A stretch of DNA of 64,000 nucleotides from Agromyces sp. Leaf222 (GCF_001421565.1 NZ_LMKQ01000001.1:1115651-1179650), one strand, 5' to 3'. Shown: positions 17,077 to 25,100, counted from the first letter of the stretch. The notes: generated by a model not told the origin, from the sequence alone. Numbers and translations: made by a program.

Positions 17077-18375
17077 TCAGCCCTTCTTGATCGCGTCGTC
17101 GACCGCGTCGACGATGCCCTGGGGCGAGCCCTTGCCTGCCAGCAGGTCCACGACGCCGACGTTCAGCGCGTTGCCGACGTTCTGGCCGAGCAGGGTGTCG
17201 AGCCAGACCGAGACGTAGGGGGCCTCGTTCACGGCGGCGAGCACCTCCTGCAGGGCGGGGTCGGTGACGACGCCCTGGGCGTCCTTGTTGGCGGGGAGGG
17301 TGACGAATGCGTTCGCGTAGCCCTCCTGGTACTCCTTCTGCGAGGCGAACTCGAGGAACTCGCCGCACTCCTTCGGCGCATCGACGTAGCACGAGAAGCC
17401 GTCGACGCCGCCCATCAGGGCACCGGCTGCGCCGTCGCCGCCGTCGACCGCGGGGAACGGGAACCAGCCGAGGTCGGGCAGGGGCTTCTCGTCGGGCGTG
17501 AGCGAGGCGATCACTCCGGGATCCCAGGCGCCCATGAGCTCCATCGCGGCCTTGTGGTTCGCCACGAGGCCGGCGGAGGATCCGGCGCCCTGTTGGGCGG
17601 TCGTGGTCAGGAAGCCCTGGTTGAACGGCTCGATGCCCGCGAAGTCCGCGAGGTCCTCGCCCGCGCGCAGCCAGCACTCGTCGGAGAAGCTCGGGTCGTC
17701 GGTGAGGCCCGTGATGACGTCCTGGCCGCACTCGCGGAGGGCGAAGAAGTAGAACCAGTGGGCGGCGGGCCAGGCGTCCTTCGCGCCGAGCGCGATCGGA
17801 TCGATGCCGGCGGCCTTCAGCTTGTCGACGGCGTCGCCGAGCTCGTCGAACGTGGTCGGCGTCTCGGTGATGCCGGCCTCCTCGAAGAGGTCCTTGCTGT
17901 AGTAGATGCCGCCGGGCAGCACGGAGGACGGCACGCCGTAGAGCTTGTCGTCGACGGTGAAGGCGGAGAGCGAGCCCTCGCCGAGGACCGCCTTCGTGTC
18001 GTCGGAGAGCGCGGAGCTGAGATCCTGCGCCTGGCCGGCCTCGACGACCGCGGCGAGCTTGCCGCCGCCTCGGGCCATGAAGATGTCGGGGGCGTCACCC
18101 GAGTTGAGGGCGGTCTGGAGCTTGCCGTCCATGTCCTCGTTCTGGATCGCCTGGATCTCGATCTTCACGCCGGGGTGCTCGGCCTCGAAGTCGGCGGCGG
18201 TCGCCGCCCAGTAGGCCTTGCCGTCGCCGGTGGTGGAGTTGTGCCAGAAGGACAGGGTGACCTCTCCGTCGCCGGAGTCGTCGCTGCCGGCGCTGCAGCC
18301 GGCCAGGGCGCCCATGGCCAGTGCTGCTGCGGCGCTGATGGCGGTGACCCTGCCCATGCGTCGTCTGTTCATCAT
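17077..18375 (-). CDS. CUT1 sugar-binding lipoprotein
   Basis: A 432-aa extracytoplasmic solute-binding protein (SBP family 1). The signal peptide is MMNRRRMGRV plus a hydrophobic core and lipobox LAGC (Cys27), followed by a Ser/Asp/Gly linker. The mature part opens with VTLSFWHNSTTGDGKAYW and contains GDAPDIFMARGGG, PGGIYYSKDLFEEAGI and GVDGFSCYV, all typical of oligosaccharide binders. The start is preceded by GAGAGG five nt upstream (a second ATG follows immediately). It heads the importer-GH3-GH43 operon and is divergent from a ROK repressor whose probable operators lie just before it. Confidence 0.88.
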   Translation of the reverse strand: MMNRRRMGRVTAISAAAALAMGALAGCSAGSDDSGDGEVTLSFWHNSTTGDGKAYWAATAADFEAEHPGVKIEIQAIQNEDMDGKLQTALNSGDAPDIFMARGGGKLAAVVEAGQAQDLSSALSDDTKAVLGEGSLSAFTVDDKLYGVPSSVLPGGIYYSKDLFEEAGITETPTTFDELGDAVDKLKAAGIDPIALGAKDAWPAAHWFYFFALRECGQDVITGLTDDPSFSDECWLRAGEDLADFAGIEPFNQGFLTTTAQQGAGSSAGLVANHKAAMELMGAWDPGVIASLTPDEKPLPDLGWFPFPAVDGGDGAAGALMGGVDGFSCYVDAPKECGEFLEFASQKEYQEGYANAFVTLPANKDAQGVVTDPALQEVLAAVNEAPYVSVWLDTLLGQNVGNALNVGVVDLLAGKGSPQGIVDAVDDAIKKG

Positions 18376-18384
18376 CGAACCTCT

Positions 18385-18456
18385 CGAAAGTTTCGGCCTC
18401 AACGCCGAAAGTGATCTGGACGATGGAACTCTAACCCGGAGGGGATTTGCCGTCAA
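18385..18456 (-). promoter_or_regulatory. promoter and ROK operators of the xylo-oligosaccharide operon
   Basis: On the minus strand TTGACG (18451-18456) and TAGAGT (18428-18433) are spaced exactly 17 bp. Just downstream are two overlapping dyads: TTTCGGC (18391-18397) with GCCGAAA (18404-18410), and the 11-bp palindrome CGAAAGTTTCG (18385-18395). A repressor bound there would block elongation. A near copy, CCTCTCGAAACTT, recurs at 18561-18573 inside the ROK gene, against CCTCTCGAAAGTT at 18380-18392. Confidence 0.72.
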
Positions 18457-18516
18457 GAGCAACAAATACCGCGTGCCGCCCGCAACGGCGGCGCGCGGGA
18501 ACATAGAGTGGCCTCC

Positions 18517-19683
18517 GTGGTCGATCGACTCGGAACCTTCGACGGCGTGCATCGTCGAAACCTCTCGAAACTTCTCGCACTCGCGCATCTCGAGGGGCCG
18601 TTGTCGCGTGCCCGACTGACCGCCGAGACCGGACTCAACCGGTCGACGGTCGCCGCCCTCGCCACCGAGCTCGTCGACCTCGGCCTCGTCGAGGAGCGGG
18701 CGCCCGACCCCACGAAGCGCGTCGGCCGACCGTCGCCCGTCGTCGCCGTGCACCCGCGCGTGCAGGCGATCGCCGTCAACCCCGAGGTCGACGCCGTGAC
18801 GGTCGCCGCCGTCGGCCTGAACGCCCGCATCGTCGTGCGAGAACGCATCGAGGTCGACCACCTCGTGACGCCCGACGAGACCGCCGACCTCGTGGCCGCG
18901 GCCATCGCGCGCTGGCGCCGCGCCGAACTCGCCGACGTGCGGCTCATCGGCGCCGGCCTGGCGGTGCCCGGCCAGGTGCGCCACGCCGACGGGCTCGTGC
19001 GCTGGGCGCCGCACCTCGAGTGGACGGATGCCCCGGTGCGTGCGCTCGTCGAGGCCGCCACCGGCCTGCCGACGCACGTCGCCAACGACGCGACGCTCGG
19101 CGCCAGGGCGGAGCACCTCTTCGGCGCCGGGCGAGGCGTCGACGACCTCGTGTACCTCAACGGCGGCGCGAGCGGCATCGGCGGCGGCCTCGTCGTCGAG
19201 GGCCGGCTCGTCGGCGGCGCCCGGGGCTACGCGGGGGAGTTCGGGCAGAACCGTCCGGGCATCTCGCGCGAGGGCGACCGGCGCGCCCCCGACGGCGTGC
19301 TCGAAGACGAGGTCAGCCGCGCACGACTGCTCGAGGTCGTCGGCCGTGCGAGCGCCGACGAGCCGACGCTCGCCGGCCTGCTCGAGGCATCCGACGACCC
19401 GGCCGTCGCCGACGAGCTCGCCAGGCAGCAGCGCATCCTCGCGACGGCCCTCGGCAATGCCATCAACGTGCTGAACCCGTCGCTCATCGTGCTCGGCGGG
19501 TTCCTCGCCACCCTCGCGGAGTGGAACCCCGAGGCGCTCGAGGCGGCCGTCGCCGCACAGGCGCTGCCCGTGGCATCCGAAGGGCTCGACCTCCGCGTCG
19601 CCGAGCTGGGCGAGAACCGGCTGCTCATCGGCGCCGCCGAACTCGCCTTCGCCGAGCTGCTGGCCGACCCGCTCGTCGGCTGA
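18517..19683 (+). CDS. ROK-family transcriptional repressor
   Basis: A 388-aa NagC/XylR-type ROK protein: an N-terminal winged helix (SRARLTAETGLNRSTVAALATEL) and a sugar-kinase-like domain (LIGAGLAVPGQV, VANDATLGARAEHLFG, YLNGGASGIGGGL). The Cys-rich zinc motif (CxCGxxGC) of most ROK proteins is absent; that stretch reads FGQNRPGISREGDRRAPDG. Divergent from the CUT1/GH operon and facing CGAAA-type dyads, it most likely represses that operon and is released by xylose or xylosides. GTG at 18517 is chosen because TAGAGT at 18504-18509 is a fitting leaderless -10 box; GTG at 18508 is the alternative. Confidence 0.85.
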   Translation: MVDRLGTFDGVHRRNLSKLLALAHLEGPLSRARLTAETGLNRSTVAALATELVDLGLVEERAPDPTKRVGRPSPVVAVHPRVQAIAVNPEVDAVTVAAVGLNARIVVRERIEVDHLVTPDETADLVAAAIARWRRAELADVRLIGAGLAVPGQVRHADGLVRWAPHLEWTDAPVRALVEAATGLPTHVANDATLGARAEHLFGAGRGVDDLVYLNGGASGIGGGLVVEGRLVGGARGYAGEFGQNRPGISREGDRRAPDGVLEDEVSRARLLEVVGRASADEPTLAGLLEASDDPAVADELARQQRILATALGNAINVLNPSLIVLGGFLATLAEWNPEALEAAVAAQALPVASEGLDLRVAELGENRLLIGAAELAFAELLADPLVG

Positions 19684-19729
19684 CGCCGCCGGCGCGGCGG
19701 GCGGTGCCGACCCGGCCGGCCCGACCTGA

Positions 19730-19794
19730 GCGCGAGAGGACAAGTCTCGGCGGTCGTCACGCCCTGTCGACCGCCCGAAGTCGTCATCTCGCGC
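19730..19794. repeat. long imperfect inverted repeat between convergent genes
   Basis: Arms 19730-19756 and 19768-19794 match at 21 of 27 positions when folded, with an 11-nt loop; the ends GCGCGAGA and TCTCGCGC and the inner CGGTCG and CGACCG pair perfectly. It lies between the ROK gene and a convergent TetR gene. It may act as a terminator or be a copy of a dispersed intergenic palindrome. Confidence 0.7.
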
Positions 19795-19824
19795 GACGCG
19801 GCGCGGCGGCAAGCCGCCCGGGGT

Positions 19825-20409
19825 TCAGTCGCGCGCCGGTGCGAACGACCTGCGGAAGATCGCCCACGCCCGGTCGGCGATCGGGCGGCGCTCCGTGGCA
19901 TCCGCCCTGGCGAGCAGGTCGGCGAGCATCGTGATCGCGAGCAGCACGTCGTCGTCGGTGACGTGGTCGCCGAGCCGGCCGGCCAGGCGCTCGCGGGTCA
20001 CGACGGTGCCGACGATGGCGGCCAGTCGCGTGGTCAGGTGCGCGACGCGCTCCTCGTGCTGGTGCTGCCAGATGAGGTCGATGAGCGCGGTCGAGACGGC
20101 CGCGAGGTCGATGATGTCGTCGATCAGCCCGTCGAGCGTCGTGTCGGGCGCGGCGACGGATGCCTCGAGCGCGTCGAAGTTCTCGTCGAACACCGCGAGG
20201 GCGAGCTCGACGCGGTCGGGGAAGTGCCGGTAGAGGCTGCCCTGGCCGACCCCCGCTCGCTTCGCGACGGCGCTGAACGGCGTCTGGAGGCCGGCCTCCG
20301 CGTAGATCTCGCGCGCCGCGGCGATGATCGCGCGACGGTTCTCGGGGCCGGCGCCCGGGCCGCGGTTGGCCTTCGTGGGCGTGGTCTCGCCCTTCCCTGA
20401 ATCCAGCAC
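19825..20409 (-). CDS. TetR-family transcriptional regulator
   Basis: A 194-aa TetR repressor. The N-terminal HTH is REIYAEAGLQTPFSAVAKRAGVGQGSLYRHFPDR (about residues 25-60, here longer than a motif); the rest is an all-helical ligand/dimer domain. A GTG at 20409 is taken as start because TACGCT lies seven nt upstream (leaderless pattern) and the 8-bp dyad at 20431-20450 lies just outside. The divergent neighbour is a ketosteroid-dehydrogenase-like flavoprotein, its probable target. Ligand unknown. Confidence 0.85.
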   Translation of the reverse strand: MLDSGKGETTPTKANRGPGAGPENRRAIIAAAREIYAEAGLQTPFSAVAKRAGVGQGSLYRHFPDRVELALAVFDENFDALEASVAAPDTTLDGLIDDIIDLAAVSTALIDLIWQHQHEERVAHLTTRLAAIVGTVVTRERLAGRLGDHVTDDDVLLAITMLADLLARADATERRPIADRAWAIFRRSFAPARD

Positions 20410-20430
20410 GGGTGTTAGCGTACAACCGTT

Positions 20431-20450
20431 ACCGGACAACGATGTCCGGT
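20431..20450. promoter_or_regulatory. perfect TetR-type operator
   Basis: ACCGGACA (20431-20438) and TGTCCGGT (20443-20450) form an exact 8-bp inverted repeat with a 4-bp centre, between the start of the TetR gene and the strong AGGAGGAGG ribosome site of the flavoprotein gene. Position and symmetry fit a single operator repressing both genes. Confidence 0.75.
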
Positions 20451-20464
20451 AGGAGGAGGAAGCA

Positions 20465-22210
20465 ATGACCGGATCCTGGGACCGCGAGGTCGACGTGCTC
20501 GTCGCCGGCACCGGCGCCGCGGGCATGACCGCCGCGATCACCGCCGCCGACCGCGGCATGTCGACGCTCATCGTCGAGAGCACCGACCGCTGGGGCGGCA
20601 CGACCATGCGCAGCGGCGGTGGACTGTGGATGCCGAACAACCCCGTCATGAAGCGCAGGGGCATCGCCGATTCGCGTGCCGAGGCGCTCACCTACCTCGA
20701 GTCGGCCATCGGCCCGGTCGAGGCCATCGGCCCGGCGAGCTCGCAGGCCCGTCGCGAGGCGTTCGTCGACACCATTCCCGAGCTCGTCACCCGGCTCGAG
20801 CAGCTCGGCGTGCGGTGGGCGGTCGCCAAGGACTACCCCGACTACTACCCCGACCGGCCGGGCGGCAAGATCGGGCGCGGCATCGAGTCCAAGCCGTTCG
20901 ACGCGCGCAAGCTCGGCGACTGGCGCGCGACCTCGCGCACGGGCGACTCGATCCCGGCGCCGATGCAGACCGACGACGTGTGGCTGCTGATGCGCGCCTG
21001 GTCGAGCTTCTCGGGATTCGTGCGCGGCGCCCGGTTCGTGTTCCGCACCCTCGGCGGGCTCATCGCCGGAAAGAAGCTCTACGGGTTCGGCGGCGGACTC
21101 ATGCTGCAGCTCGGCTGCATCGCGAAGGAGCAGGGCGTCGAGATCCTGCTCGGCTCGCCCCTGACCGAGCTCGTGAAGGACGACGCCGGCCGGGTCGTCG
21201 GCGCCGTCGTGGCGACGCCCGACGGCGTGCTGCGCATCCGCGCGAGGCACGGCGTCATCCTCGGCGCGGGCGGGTTCGCGGCGAACACCGCCTGGCGCGA
21301 GCGGTACCACGGCATCCCCGGCTACACGTCGGCGGCCGAGGGCGACCTCGGCACGGCGATCGAGGCGGGCGTCGAGGCCGGCGCCGACGTCGCCCTCATG
21401 GACGACGCGTGGTGGGGCGCCTCGGTGCCGATCCCGGGCAAGCAGGCCCAGTTCGTGCTCAATGAGCGCTCGGACCCGTTCAGCCTCGTGGTGGACCAGT
21501 CGGGTGCGCGCTACCTCAACGAGTCCGAGAGCTACATCGACTTCGGCCACCACCTGCTCGAGCGCAACCAGGTCTCGCCGGCGAACCCGTCGTGGCTCGT
21601 CGTCGAGAAGCGGCACCGTCAGCGCTACATGTTCGGCGCGCTGCTCATGGGCGGCAAGGCGCTCGTCGAGCAGGGCGTCGTCGTGAAGGCGGACACGCTC
21701 GACGAGCTGGGCGCGAAGATGGGGGTCGACGCGGCCACCTTCCGCGCGACGATCGAGCGGTTCAACGGCATGGCCCGCGGCGGCGTCGACCTCGACTTCG
21801 GTCGGGGGAACACCGCGTACGACCGCTACTACAGCGACCCGCGGGTCAAGCCGAACCCCAACCTCGCCGCGCTCGAGCGTGGCCCGTTCACCGCGGTGCA
21901 GCTCGTGCCCGGCGACCTCGGCACCAAGGGCGGTCTCCTCACCGATGAGCATGCGCGCGTGCTCGACGTCGAGGGCGAGGCCATCGAGGGCCTCTACGCC
22001 GCGGGCAACACCACGGCCTCGGTCATGGGGCGCACCTATCCCGGACCTGGCTCGACCATCGGGCCGGCCGCGGTGTTCGGATACCTCGCGGCCGTGCATG
22101 CAGCCGGGCTCGGGGCCGGGGCGGTGGCGGGTGGGGCGTCGGCGACCGGCGCGGCCACCGGCGAGACGGCGGCCGGCGAGGCGGCGGCCGTCGAGGTGCC
22201 GGCCGCCTGA
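20465..22210 (+). CDS. FAD-dependent dehydrogenase, 3-ketosteroid delta1-dehydrogenase type
   Basis: A 581-aa flavoprotein of the KstD/fumarate-reductase fold. The FAD-binding GTGAAG is at 15-20, followed by ESTDRWGGTTMRSGGGLWMPNN. Near the end AAGNTTASVMGRTYPGPGSTIGPA carries the Tyr and Gly that bind the 3-keto group in characterised KstD enzymes. Such enzymes put a 1,2 double bond into 3-ketosteroids. No other steroid genes are visible, so the natural substrate may be another cyclic ketone. The last ~30 residues are a low-complexity Ala/Gly/Glu/Thr tail. AGGAGGAGG stands at an ideal distance from the ATG. Confidence 0.82.
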   Translation: MTGSWDREVDVLVAGTGAAGMTAAITAADRGMSTLIVESTDRWGGTTMRSGGGLWMPNNPVMKRRGIADSRAEALTYLESAIGPVEAIGPASSQARREAFVDTIPELVTRLEQLGVRWAVAKDYPDYYPDRPGGKIGRGIESKPFDARKLGDWRATSRTGDSIPAPMQTDDVWLLMRAWSSFSGFVRGARFVFRTLGGLIAGKKLYGFGGGLMLQLGCIAKEQGVEILLGSPLTELVKDDAGRVVGAVVATPDGVLRIRARHGVILGAGGFAANTAWRERYHGIPGYTSAAEGDLGTAIEAGVEAGADVALMDDAWWGASVPIPGKQAQFVLNERSDPFSLVVDQSGARYLNESESYIDFGHHLLERNQVSPANPSWLVVEKRHRQRYMFGALLMGGKALVEQGVVVKADTLDELGAKMGVDAATFRATIERFNGMARGGVDLDFGRGNTAYDRYYSDPRVKPNPNLAALERGPFTAVQLVPGDLGTKGGLLTDEHARVLDVEGEAIEGLYAAGNTTASVMGRTYPGPGSTIGPAAVFGYLAAVHAAGLGAGAVAGGASATGAATGETAAGEAAAVEVPAA

Positions 22211-22242
22211 CCGCGAGGGGGCGGTGACCCCGAAGATCCGGT

Positions 22243-22279
22243 GAGCGGATGCCGCGACGGCGCGTCGCGGCATCCGCTC
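22243..22279 (+). terminator. terminator after the flavoprotein gene
   Basis: Perfect 17-bp arms (22243-22259, 22263-22279) with a 3-nt loop; the stem is built around GCGGATGCCGCGACG. It starts 33 nt after the stop codon. Confidence 0.75.
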
Positions 22280-22354
22280 GGTCCGTCCGGCGGCGGTCCG
22301 TTCGACACGAGACGGCCGGCCGCGGCATCCGTGAAAACCGAATGCGACTCGTAC

Positions 22355-22460
22355 TTGCGGCCGAGGAGGGGGCCTCGGGTACACTTGACGACAGTCGAAT
22401 CGATTCGAGCCCGTCGCGGGGCCGGATCGCACCACGACGGCGCCCTACGGGGCGCCGTTT
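22355..22460 (+). promoter_or_regulatory. promoter and structured leader of the efflux gene
   Basis: TTGCGG (22355-22360) and TACACT (22380-22385) form a possible promoter with a long 19-bp spacer. The leader then holds a 14-bp exact palindrome TCGAATCGATTCGA (22395-22408) and a 9-bp stem (22437-22445 with 22450-22458) closed by a TACG tetraloop and running into TTT, all 60 nt before the efflux gene start. This looks like a transcription attenuator. No leader peptide start was seen between the promoter and the stem. Confidence 0.5.
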
Positions 22461-22519
22461 CCTGTCTCCCGGCGTCCGAGGGCGTGCGCCGCCGCACTCG
22501 AGCACGCCTGGACACCCGC

Positions 22520-23794
22520 ATGTCATCAACCGCCTCCATCCCGATCCTCCGCCCGTCCGACTACGAGGTTCCCGCCCACCCCGGCGACCTCCTGAGTCGC
22601 CGCCAGCGCCTCGTCTACGTGCTCGTGCTCGGTGCCCTCACCGCGCTCGGGCCCTTCACGATCGACCTCTACCTGCCCGCGTTCCCCGTGCTGCAGGACG
22701 AGCTCGGCGTCTCCGCCGCGGCGGTGCAGCTCACCCTCACGGGAACCATGGTCGGCTTCGGCCTCGGCCAGCTCATCGTCGGCCCGTGGAGCGACAAGGT
22801 CGGCCGCCGCCTCCCGCTCATCCTCGCGACGATGCTGCACATCGCGGCCTCCGTGGGGGCGGCCTTCGCGCCCGACATCGTGTGGCTCAGCGCCTTCCGC
22901 CTGCTGCAGGGCTTCGGCGCCGCGGCCGGCGGCGTCGTCGCGATGGCCATGGTGCGCGACCTGTTCGGCGGCAAGCCGCTCGTGCGCATGCTCTCGCGCC
23001 TCGCGCTCGTGAACGGCCTCGCACCCGTGCTCGCGCCGGTCATCGGCTCGCAGCTGCTGAACGTCATGGACTGGCGCGGCATCTTCGTCGTGCTCGCGAT
23101 CTACGGCGTCGTCGTGGTGCTCGCGGTCGCGTTCCTCATCATCGAGACCCTGCCGGAGTCGCGACGTCACGTGGCCGGCCACTCGAGCCTGCGCGACCGC
23201 TACGCGGCGCTCTTCCGCGACCGCGTGTACCTGGGCGCGGCGATCATCGGCGGCATGACCTTCACCGGCCTCTTCGGCTACCTCTCGACGTCGTCGTTCC
23301 TGTTCCAGGAGGTCTACGCCTTCACGGCGCAGCAGTACGGCATCCTCTTCGCCGTGAACTCGGTCGGCGTCATCATCGGCGTGCAGACGAGCTCGCGGCT
23401 CATGCGCGGGCGCGTTGCGCCGCAGTGGATCCTCGCGATCACGACGATCGTGCACCTCGCAATGGCGGTCGCGATCATGGTGCTCGACTCGTCGGGCGCC
23501 GGGTTCTGGGGCACGGCGATCCCGCTGTGGATCTACATCCTCGCCTGCGGCTTCTCGTTCCCCGCCGTGCAGGTGCTCGCGCTCGCGCACCACGGCGCAG
23601 AGGCCGGTACGGCGGCGTCGCTGCTCGGTGCGCTGAACTTCGGCCTCGCGGGCCTCATCTCGCCGCTCATCGGCCTCATGGGCGTCGGCAGCGCCGTGCC
23701 CATGGCGATCGTGCAGATCGGCGCAGCCGCCGTCGCGATCGCCGCGCTCTGGTTCCTGGTGCGGCCGAAGACGGTTCCGCCGCTCAGCGACTGA
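22520..23794 (+). CDS. Bcr/CflA-family multidrug efflux MFS transporter
   Basis: A 424-aa major-facilitator protein with 12 predicted membrane segments. The Bcr/CflA signature TIDLYLPAFPVLQDELG lies in the first segment region, followed by the MFS loop 2-3 motif GPWSDKVGRRLPL and RLLQGFGAAAGGVVAMAMVRDLF. Such pumps expel drugs such as bicyclomycin or chloramphenicol by proton antiport. The ATG at 22520 is the first that gives the usual short N-terminus; upstream in-frame starts would read through the leader hairpins. There is no clear ribosome site, so the start is moderately certain. Confidence 0.88.
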   Translation: MSSTASIPILRPSDYEVPAHPGDLLSRRQRLVYVLVLGALTALGPFTIDLYLPAFPVLQDELGVSAAAVQLTLTGTMVGFGLGQLIVGPWSDKVGRRLPLILATMLHIAASVGAAFAPDIVWLSAFRLLQGFGAAAGGVVAMAMVRDLFGGKPLVRMLSRLALVNGLAPVLAPVIGSQLLNVMDWRGIFVVLAIYGVVVVLAVAFLIIETLPESRRHVAGHSSLRDRYAALFRDRVYLGAAIIGGMTFTGLFGYLSTSSFLFQEVYAFTAQQYGILFAVNSVGVIIGVQTSSRLMRGRVAPQWILAITTIVHLAMAVAIMVLDSSGAGFWGTAIPLWIYILACGFSFPAVQVLALAHHGAEAGTAASLLGALNFGLAGLISPLIGLMGVGSAVPMAIVQIGAAAVAIAALWFLVRPKTVPPLSD

Positions 23795-23881
23795 CACGGT
23801 CGGTCCTGGCCTGCTTCGCCCCCGCTCGCCATGGCCTCCGTCCGCTTCCGGGGGTCGCATCCGGGTTCGCGCCCGCAACCG

Positions 23882-23956
23882 AACTCCGGATGTCGGTGGC
23901 GGCCGCCCGCGTGTCGACCCGATCGTCCCGGCGGGCCGCCACCGACATCCGGAGTT
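23882..23956. repeat. long perfect inverted repeat, 23-bp arms
   Basis: Arms 23882-23904 (beginning AACTCCGGATGTCGGTGG) and 23934-23956 are exact reverse complements around a 29-nt centre. It fills the middle of the 309-bp gap between the efflux and PAP2 genes, 88 nt after the efflux stop. It may be a terminator or a copy of a dispersed palindromic element. The rest of the gap shows no gene. Confidence 0.85.
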
Positions 23957-24091
23957 GCGTCATGGGCGGTCCGGGGCGGCCTCGCACCGGCGACCTCCGC
24001 ACCCCTGCACGACCGCATGCGCGCAGCGAGGCGGCCCGACCGGGCGCCGACGGATGCCGCGTGCCGCGCGCCGTGGCATCCGTCGCCTCGA

Positions 24092-24103
24092 TAGCGTTGG
24101 GCC
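24092..24103 (+). promoter_or_regulatory. leaderless -10 box of the PAP2 gene
   Basis: TAGCGT at 24092-24097 lies six nt before the ATG at 24104, with no ribosome site, matching the leaderless pattern repeated in this window. Confidence 0.5.
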
Positions 24104-24976
24104 ATGACCGTGCCTGCCGAGCCGCCTGACGACGCCGCCGAGCGCGGCGCAGAGCCCGCCGCGGCGCCGGACGCGGCGAACGACGCCGAGCGCGCCGCCG
24201 CCGCCCAGCCGGCCGGGCGCCCCGATGCGACCGCGGCAACGTCCGACGACCTCGTGCCGCATCAGCGCGCCGCGCGCGTGCACCGCATGGGCCGCAGGGT
24301 GCCGCTGATCGCGGGGGGCATCGCCGTGGTGCTCGGAGCCCTGCTCGGCGTGGTCATCGCCGTGCGCGCGAGCGGGCTGCCGCTCGGCATCGACGAGGAA
24401 TGGTCGGTCGAGCTGCTCGAGACCCACTCGGCGTGGGCCGACGCGTTCGCCCTCTTCATGAACACGTTGGGCGGTGGCATCGTGGGCGTGATCGTCGTTC
24501 CCTTGGCGATCGCGATCGCCTTGCTGGTGCTGCGGCGGCCGTGGGCTGCGCTGTACTTCGTCGCGGCCTCGGCGGCGAGCGCGCTCGTGGTGCAGGTGCT
24601 GAAAGGCCTGCTGGGGCGGCCTCGCCCCGAGGACATGATGGTCACGAGCGACTTCGGCTCGTTCCCGTCGGGGCACGTCGCGAACGCGGCGACCATCGCC
24701 GTCGCGCTCGGCATCATTTTTCCGCGGGTCTGGGTCTGGGTGTGCGGGGTGATCTACACCGTGCTCATGGCGATCAGCCGCACCTACCTCGGCGTGCACT
24801 GGCTCACCGACACGATCGGCGGCGCGCTCGTCGGTGCCGGCGCGGCCCTGCTGCTGTGGGCGGTGTTCGCGGTGCCGATGGAGCGGGAGCGGCTCCGAAG
24901 GCTCGCGGTGATCTCCGAACGGAACGCCGCCTTCGCACAGGAGCACGTGACGCCGCCGGCGCACCCGCGCACGTGA
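24104..24976 (+). CDS. PAP2-family membrane phosphatase
   Basis: A 290-aa membrane phosphatase. An Ala/Pro/Asp-rich cytoplasmic tail of ~65 residues precedes six membrane segments. All three acid-phosphatase motifs are complete: KGLLGRPRP (167-175), PSGH (188-191) and SRTYLGVHWLTD (225-236), with both catalytic His and the Asp. Likely substrates are undecaprenyl pyrophosphate or phosphatidate, but the choice cannot be made from sequence. It stands alone, followed by a tandem repeat that encodes its last residues. Confidence 0.88.
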   Translation: MTVPAEPPDDAAERGAEPAAAPDAANDAERAAAAQPAGRPDATAATSDDLVPHQRAARVHRMGRRVPLIAGGIAVVLGALLGVVIAVRASGLPLGIDEEWSVELLETHSAWADAFALFMNTLGGGIVGVIVVPLAIAIALLVLRRPWAALYFVAASAASALVVQVLKGLLGRPRPEDMMVTSDFGSFPSGHVANAATIAVALGIIFPRVWVWVCGVIYTVLMAISRTYLGVHWLTDTIGGALVGAGAALLLWAVFAVPMERERLRRLAVISERNAAFAQEHVTPPAHPRT

Positions 24977-25020
24977 CGCGGCCGCACCGCTCGCGCACGT
25001 GACGCCGCCGGCACCGCCCG
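24943..25020. repeat. 26-bp tandem repeat, three copies, over the PAP2 stop
   Basis: Three units each starting GCACGTGACGC (24943, 24969, 24995) with similar GC-rich remainders follow head to tail. The first and part of the second encode the PAP2 C-terminus; the third is non-coding. Confidence 0.8.
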
Positions 25021-25060
25021 TCGAACCGGTCGCCGACGAGCTTCTGCGCCAGTACTGGGA

Positions 25061-25072
25061 TACAACGTTGTA
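25061..25072. promoter_or_regulatory. LacI operator copy 1
   Basis: The exact palindrome TACAACGTTGTA lies 28 nt before the LacI start; TAGAGT at 25071-25076 overlaps it and could be the -10 box. The same palindrome recurs at 26439-26450 before the importer operon, supporting autoregulation. Confidence 0.8.
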
Positions 25073-25100
25073 GAGTACCCGCAGGAAACCGGGAGGCGAC

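Noticed and set aside
23795..24103. A coding gene in the spacer between the efflux pump and PAP2
   Set aside because: Open frames there cross the 23-bp inverted repeat and lack start signals or motifs.
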